Below are positions 12,646-24,940 of a DNA stretch of 64,000 nucleotides, one piece after another. The position numbers were made by a program, and so were the translations under genes. The notes below the pieces were generated by a model. It searched no databases, was not told where the DNA came from, and saw only the letters and a program-made list of their open reading frames with translations. The first letter of the stretch is position 1. Every line of letters begins with the position of its first letter. Source of the stretch: Drosophila pseudoobscura. Taxonomy: Eukaryota > Arthropoda > Insecta > Diptera > Drosophilidae. The DNA is taken from NCBI RefSeq assembly GCF_009870125.1, contig NC_046683.1, positions 47,755,869 through 47,819,868 on the forward strand. Reading direction: 5' to 3'.

Positions 12646-15000
12646 AGAGATGAAAGTTGGAGGCACTGGAGGACAATCGTTGGATTTATACCCTTATGCC
12701 ACTAAACTACTTGTCCGAAACATGGTTCCTGCATCTGGTCTCCTCCTAACCAAAAACTATCTAGATATGCCCGAGTCTGTCCCAAAACAATCCCTCTAGA
12801 CATCTTCCTTCTGATGGAAAGCCGCAGGACCTATCAAGGCCTTCTCTAACTCCACAAACGTCTGTCTGGCGAGGTCGAATCCCCTCCTGCCTGATTAGGC
12901 ATTACTCTCCTCTTCATCTGGCCATGAATCATTCCGTGGTCTAATACATTTTTCCATCTGTTTTCCTTTGAGTGGATAAACAACAAACACAAGTCTTAAA
13001 GGTTGAAATCTAAGGGTAGTGGTAGTATGGAAATATATCTTAGATATCCACCACAAGTGCTGGGCAATAATTTCCGATATCTCTGATTTCCGAGCACAAA
13101 CATTCTGCTGGTCTGGTCCCTGGTCTGGTGTGCTGGCGGTGGCATTCACCTTTCGTGAGATTTAAGTTCTCGGAGGCTCTTAGCATTTAAATGTAAATCT
13201 ATTTGAGTGAGCCTCTTTCAGTGGCTTAGTGGTTGCTAACTGAAATGACCAAAGCCGTGCTGGCAGAGGCAGAGCCAAAGAAAGCGGCAAGTTCATTTAA
13301 CTAATAGCCAACAATTTATAACTAGCTCGAGCCGCCTCTGCCCCCGCCGAGCAGGAGCCTCCAACGACACACAACTAATGGTCCTGTGACCCACCTGAAC
13401 TCGGGGCTCCTTCGTCTCTGGCAAGCTGCTTTTGCGAGTGCAGTGGCCAGACGGGCCAGGAAAACTAATCCGCTTAATGTTTTGCCTATCTCTTAAAATA
13501 TATTATGACCGGGTCCGGCCAGGACCTGGGACAGCTTCCTTATGTCTGCTGTTCGCAAGGTATTGATAAGGCTAAAAAGAAAGTCCGAAAGCCAGGAGAC
13601 CTCAACTTTTCGCCTTGACAACCGAAAAGGAAACGCACGCAAAAAAAACGGCAAATAAAAGTGTTGAATAGTGCGTGAAGAAAAGTTTCGAGTTGAGAAC
13701 CGTTAAACAGTCCCCGCAGACAAGGACCGAGCAGGATGTTAATGCGATAAGGGACGGCCCCGGCTCCTGGTACATGTGTCGACATCTGAGCCCGTTAATT
13801 AACTAAATTGAAGGCGAAACTTTTGTGTCTGTCAAAGGGAGAAAGACGCGGCCCGTGGATACCCCTCGCAGACGCTAGACTTTGGGATGTGGACTATATT
13901 TATGGACTTCTTTACTTACGTTTCAATCGCTTGTGGATCTGTGGGGGAGAAAGAAGCAAATAAACATGCAGATTATTAGCAGGGTTTTGAGTACAACAAT
14001 CTCTACAGCTCTTGGAGATCAGTGGAAGTGTATCTCATCTAGCAATACCCATTAATCATTGCCCTCAGCACCAGCCCCAACACCCTCCCCACTCCCGCTT
14101 TTGTTCAACTCCAGAATTTTCTTGATTGACTGCTCAGACCATAATTCGCTAAAATGTTGCCCACATGCTCCCAGCAACTTCTAAGCACCCCACCCACACC
14201 GCGTCCTGCCGCCTCCCCCCCGCCCATTAATTTGCAACCAGATTTTCCACACACGCACCTCGCATTAAAGCTGCGGTTGCGCCACCCTCCGGCTCGTCTG
14301 TGGAGGGTCTTTGCCTTTAAATGTGCCACACGCAAAGCGCGAGGCCGAAATTTGTGTTGCATACTTTGCTGCGCTCAAGAATCGCTCGAGTGTGCGTGTG
14401 CCCGTGTGTGTGTGGCACGCTTCGTTTGTGTATTTAATTTGCCACAAAATTGTATACACACAACCGAAAACCGAAAGCCGAAAAAAACCAAACACACACA
14501 CACACAAACTTGGCGCAAAATGCTGTAAAAGGCCAACTAAAAAACTTTTTGAACTCCAAAAGCAGAAAAGTCAGAATAAAACCAAAAAAACACACATCGA
14601 AACCGAAAACCAAAAACTGAAAACTGAAAACTGAAAACTGGAAGCCCCTAAAGAGGGATAATATCCGTTGTGGTTTTCGTCGTAGTTTTCTACGAGTAAA
14701 TGCATATGCACAAGTACTTGCAACATTTTGTTGCTCTTGGCTTTCGGAAATCTGTTTGACTTTGCCGCACGCCCCAGTGCCTGGGACAGATTAAGAGTTC
14801 AATTAAATACAAATATTTGGGCATTTTATTCGGCATAAGACCCACAGATGACAAACAGATTTGGCGCTGGGAAATTTTAAAAGAAAATTCATTGGATTAT
14901 GACCGGGGTTTTAATTAACTTCATTCATTGCATTTGAAGTAGACTTGTTTTCAATTCGAATAAATCAAAATCCCAGGCCCAGGCAGGGACCCCCTGCCAG
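12646..15000. other. Non-coding DNA, no gene seen
   Basis: I find no protein gene or RNA gene. The region is of mixed composition, with A-rich tracts near 14,550-14,640 (AAAACTGAAAACTGAAAACTG, split by single changes). The longest frame (14,154-14,528, 124 codons) runs through CA repeats and has no recognisable domain. Confidence 0.6.
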
Positions 15001-15660
15001 ACGATTGTTGCCGAAGGAAACGATAGATATCAAGGCACTGGCGAAGGGAAATCGATTGAAACGATTGTTGGCGATAGAAACGATGGATATCAAAGCACTG
15101 GAGAAGGGTAATCGATTGAGACGATTGTTGGCGATAGAAACGATAGATATCAAAGCACTGGAGAAGGGAAATCGATTGAGACGATTGTTGGCGATAGAAA
15201 CGATAGATATCAATGCACTGGCGAAGGGAAATCGATTGAGACGATTGTTGGCAAAGGAAACATTAGATATCAATGTACTGGAGAAGGGTAATCGATTGAG
15301 ACGATTGTTGGCGATAGAAACGATAGATATCAAGGCACTGGAGAAGGGAAATCGATTGAGACGATTTTTGGCAAAGGAAACGATGGATATCAAAGCACTG
15401 GTGAAGGGAAATCGATTGAGACGATTGTTGGCGATAGAAACGATAGACATCAATGCACTGGTGAAGGGTAATCGATTGAGACGATTGTTGGCGATAGAAA
15501 CGATAGATATCAAAGCACTGGTGAAGGGTAATCGATTGAAACGATTGTTGGCAATAGAAACGATAGATATCAAAGCACTGGAGAAAGGAAATCGATTGAC
15601 ACGATTGTTGGCAAAGGAAACGATGGATATCAAAGCACTGGAGAAGGGATATCGATAGCG
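15001..15660. repeat. 60-bp minisatellite, 11 copies, indel-free
   Basis: Eleven units of exactly 60 bp follow one another without a single insertion or deletion. Each begins ACGATTGTTG (one ACGATTTTTG), carries GAAACGATAGATATCAA (variants GGATATC, GACATC) and ends in ATCGATTGAG or a close variant. Variation is confined to a few columns: GCGATA/GCAAAG/CCGAAG at unit positions 11-16, AAG/AAA/AAT before GCACTG, GCG/GAG/GTG before AAGGG, and A/T before ATCGATT. The period is a multiple of three, so reading frames stay open on both strands. The plus frame gives a 20-residue repeat but has no upstream ATG, and the variable columns are mostly amino-acid changing (Ala/Glu/Val, Lys/Asn). I therefore treat it as non-coding. 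The last unit contains a perfect DRE, TATCGATA (15,650-15,657). Confidence 0.95.
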
Positions 15661-18600
15661 AAACTATCATTTGATATACAAAAATCTAAATTCGCAAGCA
15701 ATTAAAGGAGGGAACCTACAATCTACTTATTTCCTGCCCAACAAATTGTTTAAATCGTAGGTGGATAGGCTCCCCATTCGATCCCTTTTCAATTCAAAAT
15801 TCTTTGAGGGGAGAACATTTATGTTTTGAATTTTTGTGCCTACGCCTTTGCGGCAATCAATTGTGAGGTCAGTTCATGAATATTTATAAATCAGTTTTAA
15901 ATGTATGTAGATGTACACCACACTCCCCCACTCCGCTCCACTCCACTCCACCCCGCTCCTCTGGTATCCTCCAGATAGAAAGGAACCTCAAAAGCAAATT
16001 CAATTAACCCTACAGACCGTAGAGAGCATCAGCAAATACACTCAACCAATACAAATACCAGGACGAGACAGACAGAGACCAAATGCTGCCGCTCCCACAC
16101 CTCCCTTAGTCCGCCCTTAGTCCGCCCTTAGTCCGCCCTTAGTCCTCCCTTAGTCCTCCTCCAACTCCAATTCCATTCCTGGGCCTCAACCGGACTAAGG
16201 CACGCGCCGAGAACTACAAATCCGCTTCCACAGACAAAAATGGAGATAGAAGTGGAGCAGGGAGAATGGTTGATGGGGGATGAGTAGAGCCAGGGAGTGG
16301 ACCCAGTAACCACAAGGACACAAAGTAACTAATTATCTCGCCTTAACCCCTTGCCGACAGCTTCCTGCTGTGTTTGCTTAACCCTCGCCGCATCCTCGGT
16401 CGCCTCGCCTCCGTTCTGCCACGGAGCGCACGTGGCTGGGAAATCGACCCAAAACAAAAAAACAAAAACTAGGAAATTGAATGCAAACTGGATAGATTTT
16501 TCACATTTGAGTGGACAATGGCTTGGGCGGGGGTGTTCGGCGTGTGCAAAAAAAACTTGAAATGAAATGTGTCAAACGCCGACACATGCCGCACGGAAAA
16601 GCGTTTGCCAGGGGTTTGCCGCAGGTCCTGTCAGATCTTGCTTCGGGGCAGGGGGTGGGCGCGAGTGGAGGTTTGGGCCAACAATCGATGGGTAAATGAA
16701 TATTTATCGATAACAAACAAAGGACTTGCAACCCTGGAAATTTCACCTCCACTTCGACGGCACAAAGTCAAACAAGGCACCCAAATTGGGGAGCTTCCAT
16801 CGGGTGTGCTCCATCTGCAATCTCGAACGATGGATGCTAGATGGGATGCCAGCCGTTATTTGGACAGCACTCGGAACGGAACGCGAGCACACGAAATGAA
16901 CATGGCCAACTACTAGGGTGTTACGGCGGGGGACTTTGTTGGGGACTCTGTGTGTGCGTGCGAGATTGAGGGGGACTCCCGGGATGGCAAATGGCACGAG
17001 CCATTGAGCAAACGATCAGAATTGTATCTCGCACGCATTTATTTGTATCAAAAGCTTACACACAGCCACTGAGAGAAGCGACACGGCGAAGAAGTCCAAA
17101 AAAGATAGTGTTGAAAAGAAGGGTGGAGTATTTCAGTGTTGAACAGTGCACTGGGGCAGCTGAGTCGGTCCCCAGAATCCAATAACGAAAGACACAGTAG
17201 AACAGCCCCTGCTGAAGAGCTCTTACAAGGGGCAGTGGTTTTCTTGGCCCGTTTCTCGCTGTGTACGCTCCGTGCAGGGTTTGGACAATCGAAGCTTGAA
17301 ATCGTCCCGAACGTTTAACGTCAAATAAAAACCAAGTAAATAATTTAGCAGCAGTGCCAAGGGAAGTGCTCCGAGTAGAACAACTTTAGCGTATTTATTT
17401 GCAATTTTCGCATTTTAAGCCGATAAAAGGGGGACCAGGACGGTGTGCTCTATGCCCCCAGCTAGGGAGAAAACTGATGCGTGGCACTGTATATAGAGTA
17501 TAGATTGTAGTGGGAGTGGGAGGGGGAGGGGGGTGTCGGTGGGGCTGTGGGTGTGGGTGTGGCAGGCAGAATAAAATGACAAGCGTTTGACACAAGCACC
17601 GGAATATCCGTCAGTGTGGCGACGATGCGGACGACGCGGTGTCCGGACCAAAGGAACAAGCACAAGCACTAGGAAAATGGGAGTGCAAGGCAGAGCCTAG
17701 GACGACCGACGACGACGACGACGACGATGATGATGATGGACAAGTGCGAGTGTGAAGGGGGATGAGGGGGGGCTTGTGGGAAGGCTTGAGGGATTGTGTG
17801 TCCTGCGTGTGCAGTGTTTGCTGGCGTGTTACAGTGACATCCATAATACAAAAGGATGCTCCAAACTAGGCGAGCATCATTTCCCGATGCCATTTTTAGT
17901 TGTGTCTCCGGCCTGTCTCTCTCTCTCTCTCGCTCTCTCGCTCGCTCTCTGTGTCAACTATTCCAACAGTTCTCGCTCGAGTGTCCTGGCGCTGCGAGTG
18001 TGTGTGATTTACAGTTACGCTGATTGCAAGGATAATGCCAAAGTACTCTCTCACTCGGCTCACAGGAAGCCTCCGCTTTTCTCTGTCTCTCTGTCTCTGG
18101 CCACCGCAGGAAGTCTTCTCTGTGGAGCAGAAGAAGGTCCCTGCCAAAGCGGATGTTAACTTAAAGGTATTAAGAAATTGAATCAAAGTGGAAATATTAT
18201 AAGAAGAAAAATACTCACACACATATAGAGCAGATACCAGATAGCAGGGGGGGGCGATACCGGGGGGCATGGCAGAGGCAGAGGCAGGATGGCAGGAAGT
18301 GGACGAGTGGCGGATGCTGCAGTTGCATTTGCCGTTGACTAAGTGCCGCTCGACTCTGAACTATGACGTTGGCTTTTAGTGTATTAAGAAAATGTCAAAG
18401 GACCTGGCAGCTCCAGTCGAAGAGAGTCGCAGCGGTTGCTGGAGTGCGGGGGAGGGGGGGAAGAGGGAGTACATAATAATGCAATTTCACCCAGGGACAA
18501 CGACAATGAACAAGTCGGATTCATTTGGCTTATACCGAATGCCAGAGCCGAATTGAAAGAAAACGAAAAAAAAAATGTTAAGCAAATGTCAGGACCTGCG

Positions 18601-21600
18601 ATATGGAGGCCATTATAATTTGCAGTAATTATGTATGTACATTCGAGCCACTCCGGCACTCCATAAACGGAATAAACAAGATGGGGACACCGGAATCGGC
18701 CCGGGACAGATCCATAAGCCCGGCATAACAATTACGGCCATGTTTGGGCGCACATAAATGTTGCATAAGCCCAGGAATCCCTGGGCGTTCGTCCGCCGCC
18801 CACCTGGTCCAGTCCCAAGTGCCTGGCCTGCACTTAATCTCCATTTGATGCCTATTTTTATTATAGATTTTCATATGCATTTTTATTCTGGCCATTTATT
18901 ACAGTCCCGTCCCGTCCAGCTTCCGGCCAGGCCCGGCCAGGCCCGGCCAGGCCAGGCCAGGGCTCCTCTTCTGTATCCCGTAGCCCGTATCCCATATCCC
19001 ATATCCCGTTTCCCTTCGCCATTCACCATTCCCATAATCGTATATGCCATAAGCGTATTAACGCAATTCAATTTCGGGGCCTGGGTCCTGGGTCCTGGGT
19101 CCCGGTACCCGGGTCCCGGGTCCTGTGTGCGAGCCCCAAAAACAACGACAAGGAGCGAAAACAGCGCCAGAGTGAAACAATGTAGATGGCGCCACCTGCC
19201 CAGCGCTAGACAGAGATGGCTATAGGTGCGCCCGGGTCGGCTCGGCTTGGGATCGACTGCTTGATGCCCTGCTTGATGCGCTGCAGCGCGCTGCTTTGAG
19301 CGTTCTATGGACGCTGTATTCGGCGAATGTTGCATACTTTGGGGGGCATTTAAATCTAACTTTAACCCAAAGCCAGGGAATGGGGTGTCTCTAGAACAAA
19401 AGTTTGTCTCAAATGAAACGATTTTTGAGGTTAAACTGGAATTTATTTACAACAAAGTGTCTGCAAATTGCCAACAAATTAATCAAGTAATAATCAAATC
19501 GTCTGTCCATATTCCAGTTGTAAAACCTACATTTATCCTACTTTAAACACCCCTTCTGCATATTTTCATATATTTTATTTTGCTTGTTTTCCCAGAGCTT
19601 GTGGGAAAACTTATTTGAAATGGATTGTAGTTTATTCAGTGACTTGTGCACTCAAGAGTCACAGTTAAAAGAATTTTCTGTCCCCCCTTTATATAATTTA
19701 TTAGTTATCATATCTTCATATTTCCTATATCCAAAACCAGATCTTTAAGAGACTCCGAATACTCCGAATTTTACTCTTAAAACTTGACGAACAAACTACA
19801 ATATACATCAATATTGAAACATTTTTGGGTGTAATATATACATATGCCCTTCCAAAAAAGCCTGCACTTTACAAAAAACCCGCTGTTATGGCAGGCGTAC
19901 GATTCAGTAGTGGGAAATCTGAGAAGTCGAGTGCTCTGTGCCTGGTCCGGCACACCCTGCCTGCTGAAGGGTAAAAGCAAACGGTAAACGTATTAACTTC
20001 CGTTCACTTTTATAGGCGTAGGCAAACATACCTACACACACAGAGACACACACACGAACACGGTTGGGTCGTATGGCAAACTCTCTCGATGATGACCATG
20101 GCACATGCACACAGGGGAGAGTGCCAGGTCAGGCGGCGACTACATTTGCGTGTTTGCCCAGCCAGGCAGTCCACAGCAAAAGCTCATGCATATGCAGAAA
20201 GACGGAAAGAGGAGAGAGCGGTAAGAGGGGTAAGAGGGAAAGAGAGGACGAGTGGCGGAAGAACAATGGGATGCTGTGTTGGTCCTTGGAGTGGGGTTGT
20301 TCGGTCCACGCCTTCAGGTGGCTTGCATCTGACAGCCAGGAGCCAGCAGGCAGCAGGCAGCGGGCAGCAGCCAGGAGAGCCTGTTCAATTTTGCATGGAT
20401 ACCTTCTTGGTCAACAGATGGATGCAGAGCCCTCGGACCTGTAGGGTACTCCACTTTTGGGAGTTGGGCTGACCGTTTTTTATGGGTCACCAGAGCGAGG
20501 GCTCGTGAACACAAAAAGAACCGAAAATATGCTGTCTGCTGTGCGTTAGACGTGTTCGATTGTGTAAGGCCCGGGATTGGAGGGGGATTGTCAATGATTG
20601 TTTGTGGGATTTGGGGGCCCGTTCGAAAGGATTGGCAATGGGTATAGTTTTCAGGTTGCGACAGGATTAGCCCCGGCTGGCAGGTCCATTACTATTTCAT
20701 CAAACTTTTGCCATAGTTCGGTTTATTGAATAAACCACACACAAAGCAACCGACGAGCAACTTCAGATTTATATCAACTTATGAAAGCTTTCAGCTGGTT
20801 AAACTTGAGAGCTTGTGAGAGGGGGTTGTGGGGGGACAGGAAGTGGGAGAGTGGGCGCCATGTCAACTAAACTTATCAGTCGACTTCCGGTGTATGCCAC
20901 AACAAGACAAGACAACAGACCAACGCCATTACCAACAGCAGTACACGACGTCCACCCACATTGAGTATCGAGTATGTGTGTGCCCTAACCCCAGCCCCAG
21001 CCCCAAGCAGAGAGAATGCCAGCCAATATCCTGCACAACATGGCGATACAATGCAAACAATCCCAGTGCCAGTGCCAGTCCCAGTCCCCAGTCCTCCGCC
21101 CCATGTAAACCAACTAATGAAACTGTCAACTGGCCGCAGCAGGCCTTGGATCCAGAGACTAGAAGCCAGATGGAAGGTGGATTGAGCTGCAAGCTGCCTC
21201 TGTATCTGCCTCTGCCTCCTCTTCGAATGCCCTGCCATGCAGCAACAGGCTGGACCCATCAAAAAAGGGAAAGAAAAAGGTTCATTAAAACAGAGCTGGG
21301 ACTCTTAATTGATTGCCAAGTCAGCTTTTGTTTAGCATTCGAAGGCTTAAAACTTATCAGCACACACACATCATCATACCATATGCCAAAGACAGAGGGG
21401 AAAATTCAATTTCCATCGCACAATGCGCACTGGCGATTGGCCAGTCGCCTGATTGAACATTTCCATATTCTCGCGGTATTTTTAGCATTCTCATAATCGC
21501 CATGGAAGTCCCGAGCCAGGTTATGGAAATGGATTTTCCAGCCTTCCTTCACACACTCATACTTGTACATACATCCATATGTATGTATGTCTGTGTGTCT

Positions 21601-24254
21601 ATTATGCATAAGCCATCGTCTGACTCTGCCTCTGCCTCTCACTCTGCCTCTGAGGGTACGTGTGCGTGTGTGGGGGAACAGCTGCTTTTATGCGATACTC
21701 GTTTGTAGAGCCTATCGAAAATGTTCCCGTCATTGCCTTAACCCAGATGGGGTTCCTCCTTTCTGTTGGTTTAATCTGCCCTCCAAATGAGTCAGCATTT
21801 CCCTGAGCGGCGGGTTGAGCGCCTATCGAGTTTCAACGATTCTCCGCTGTGGGCGATAACTTATCGATAAAATCCTTTCATTCATTCATTCCACTATCTT
21901 TGCTTTGGTGGAGCTCTCGTTTTAAAGGGTATCTCGTCAACGCCTCAATTCGTTTAAGGAAAAATATGTTTTATGGGGCTCAACCTTTTGCGCGCATGCA
22001 AATTTATGACAGGTGGCAATGGGCTGGAGGCTGATGCCGTGTTCCCAAACAAAAGGTGGCTGTGGGCTGTGGGTTGTGGGTGTGGGGGCGTGGCTATAAC
22101 GGATGTGTGCGGGATATGTTTTGCCGCTTGAGTGAGTGTGTGTTTGTATGGTAGCGAGTTTTTTTTCCTGCTGCTTCTTCTATAAAATAAAATAAAAGAG
22201 TGGCTTTGTATGTTAGCGGCGAGGGTGGGTATGGAGCGGGCTTTTTGTTTGGGTGGTTGAATCTGTCAACACGGTGCCTGACACACACACACAGAGGTAT
22301 AGAGGACACAGACACAGTGAACACAGTCATACAGGCATATGCACACGGAAAGGCATTTGTTTGCTCATGTTTGTTGCATGTGTTTGACGTTAACGCGACA
22401 CAATTAAGTCGCTGAAGTGCGCCTACACACACACACAGGCACACAGAGACACACAGACACGGTTACACACAAATACACTCACAAATACAAGTCAGCCATT
22501 ACACATTTCAATTTTGAAGTGACACGAGGGGCTACCGGCAGACAGAGAGAGGGAGAGCGAGAGAGAGGGCTGTGAAGAGCCCCTGGAAAGCATCCATCTA
22601 CGAGTGTACATACATATGTATGCCCATCTCTCCCTATAGCACAACTTTCTTAATGAAATTTCAATTTATCTTCATCTGTGGGAGAGAGCAGAGCGAGAGA
22701 GAGAGAGAGAGAGAGGGACATGTAAATAACATTTCCCCCATTTCCCCCACCTATCCCAATGACCATTCCACTCTCTCATTCATAATTGAAAGCATTATAT
22801 GCACACATTTTAATTACACGATCCGAAAGGATTATAATTATATGATTATGATTATGCAGCACACTCGCACTCGTGCTCGTGCTCGTGCTCGTACTCGTTT
22901 AAAAGAATCTTCAGGGGCGGATAACAACAAAATCACGCTTTAAATGGCATTGGGCGGGCTTTGGGGCCTCAGTGGGTGGGGCTTTCACTTGGCTTAGTTT
23001 GGGCTCGGGCCAGGGCCCTGCGGTTGAGTGAAAGTTGCCTTGGGAAAGGCAGAGAGAGGAATGCAGCACTTGAAGGGAAATCAAGCATTTGGCCTGATAA
23101 TCAAGTGGTTTTGCATCGAGTGGTTATCATCAGTCGGAACCAATGGGGACGACGCCTTCGAGTGCCGCCTGAATTTCAACTAATTGCTGAAGCACCTTTT
23201 AAAGCGTGCAGATGGGGGGTCAGGGGGGGGGGGGGGGACTATCCAAGACTTGGCCATGACTCACCGAATGCTGGGCCACTGCTTGGCACCTCATCTAATT
23301 GCAGCTCGAGCCCGCCATCAGGCAACACGCTGTCATTTAAAGCCACTTTTAATCACACACCGACAAACACACAGACACACACACACAACTCTAATTAGCA
23401 ACTCATTAGCCAGCCAGACGATGCAACACAATGTGCCCCACTGGCACGGGGGCACGCGGGGCACGCGGGGCAGGGGGGCAGCGGCACGTGGAATCAACGC
23501 TTATCAGAAAAGTGCAGCAGCCACAGCAAAGCCCGGCACTGGGGCTCCCCGAGTTTATTGTCAACGAGTGAGGAATTGTTGCAAACTGTCCCCCTCCCCC
23601 CTGCCGCTCCTGCTCCTTCCTTCCTTGCGTGCTGGCTTGCTTGCGAAATAATGACATTTTCAGTCCCGCATTGTGCAAACCAGCCAATGAATCAGAGAGA
23701 GAGAGAAAGAGTATCAAACCGGACTGCAAAGTCGGCGGGTAGAGGGGAGGGATTGACCCATCGACAAGGACCGGGAGCCAGAAGCTATCCGATAATGTGG
23801 TCAATGAGTGCCATATGCAAATCATCTCACTCTCACGCTCTCTCCCTCCCTCTCTCTCTCGCTCTGCCCCTTTTAGCCACCGTTATTGTTGGCTGGCGGG
23901 GTGACAGGGTTGCCGCAGTTTCCAATTATCGATAAATAAGTGAAGTGAAGAGTTGGCCAAATTGTTGCCATAAAAAATGGCTTGTAAATTCATCAGCTAC
24001 CCATCCCCGAAGCGTTGCTGATGCAAATTACAAAGGGACTGCAAGGAACAAGGCAGAAGGAACAAGGACCAAACTTGTGGCCATAGACAGAGACAGAGGG
24101 GAAGCGAGAGCGAGAGGGAGAGATAAATGGTCGAATAAACAGTACCCTTTCAGCGCAGGAGAGTGTTTCATCGGGGGGGTTCTCTTTGAAAATGATATTC
24201 GAAATAAATTATTCAAGAAGACCGTTTCTTTGGCTAACATTTCGGCATCCTGAC
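15661..24254. other. Non-coding, microsatellite-rich DNA
   Basis: No supportable gene. Noted: five to six copies of an 11-bp CTTAGTCCGCC unit (16,104-16,161); GACGACG run (17,703-17,737); CT/CGCT runs (17,915-17,950); GGCCAGGCCC (18,925-18,962) and GGTCCTG (19,082-19,122) repeats; GTGCCA/GCCCCA repeats (20,988-21,090); CTCGTG repeats (22,866-22,898); GA run (22,695-22,715); 15-base G run (23,223-23,237). The open frames are microsatellite translations or chance. Confidence 0.6.
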
Positions 24255-24940
24255 AGTCTTTATCGCTATGGCGGATACTTTCTATCGATACTTTATCGAA
24301 AGGCGCTTTCTGCTTTTTGGGAACAGTCTACTCGGAGACACAGACAGGTATTGTGCCCAGGGACTCCTGCCAATCGTTATCGTTATAAGGGATACTTTCG
24401 ATACTTAATCGAAAGGCGCTTTCTGCCTTTTGGGACGGATCCAATCGGAGACAGATACAGATATTGTGCCCAAGGCCTCCTCCCAATCGTTATCGTTATA
24501 AGGGATGCTTTCGATACTTTATCGAAAGTCTCTTTCTGCTTTTTGGGACGGATCCCCTCGGAGATAGAGCCAGATATTGTGCCCAAGGACTCCTGCCAAT
24601 CGTTATGGTTATCGCTATGGCGGATACTTTCGATAATTTATCGCAAGGCGCTTTCTGCCTTTTGGGACGGATCCAATCGGAGACAGATACAGATATTGTG
24701 CCCAAGGCCTCTTGCCAATCGTTATCGTTATAAGGGATACTTTCGATACTTAATCGAAAGGCGCTTTCTGCCTTTTGAGACGGATCCCCTCTGAGATAGA
24801 GCCAGATATTGTGCCCAATGCCTCCTGCCAATCGTTATCGTTATAAGGGATGCTTTCGATACTTTATCGAAAGTCTCTTTCTGCTTTTTGGGACGGATCC
24901 CCTCTGAGATAGAGGCAGATATTGTGCCCAGGGACTCCAT
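24255..24940. repeat. ~113-119-bp tandem array, six copies, each with a hairpin
   Basis: Six head-to-tail units start the phrase GGATACTTT/GGATGCTTT at 24,273, 24,390, 24,503, 24,622, 24,735 and 24,848, giving periods of 117, 113, 119, 113 and 113. Each unit has an inverted repeat: arms CTTTCGATA and TATCGAAAG around CTT in the best copies (24,508-24,528 and about 24,853-24,873), or 8-bp arms in the AATCGAAAG copies. Constant parts are GCGCTTTCTGCCTTTTGGGACGGATCC, GATATTGTGCCCA and CCTCCTGCCAATCGTTATCG, each with a few changes. Copies 3 and 6, and copies 2 and 5, resemble each other most, suggesting duplication of a three-unit block. No protein reading is plausible. Confidence 0.92.

Noticed and set aside
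14945..15658. Long plus-strand frame (and overlapping minus-strand frames) across the 60-bp array
   Set aside because: Frames stay open only because the unit length is a multiple of three. There is no ATG upstream of the array in the plus frame, and unit-to-unit changes are mostly amino-acid changing, with no sign of coding selection.
24186..24831. Frames of 111-202 codons over the ~113-bp array
   Set aside because: They are repeats translated in several frames on both strands. The unit length varies (113-119), so no single frame is kept between units.
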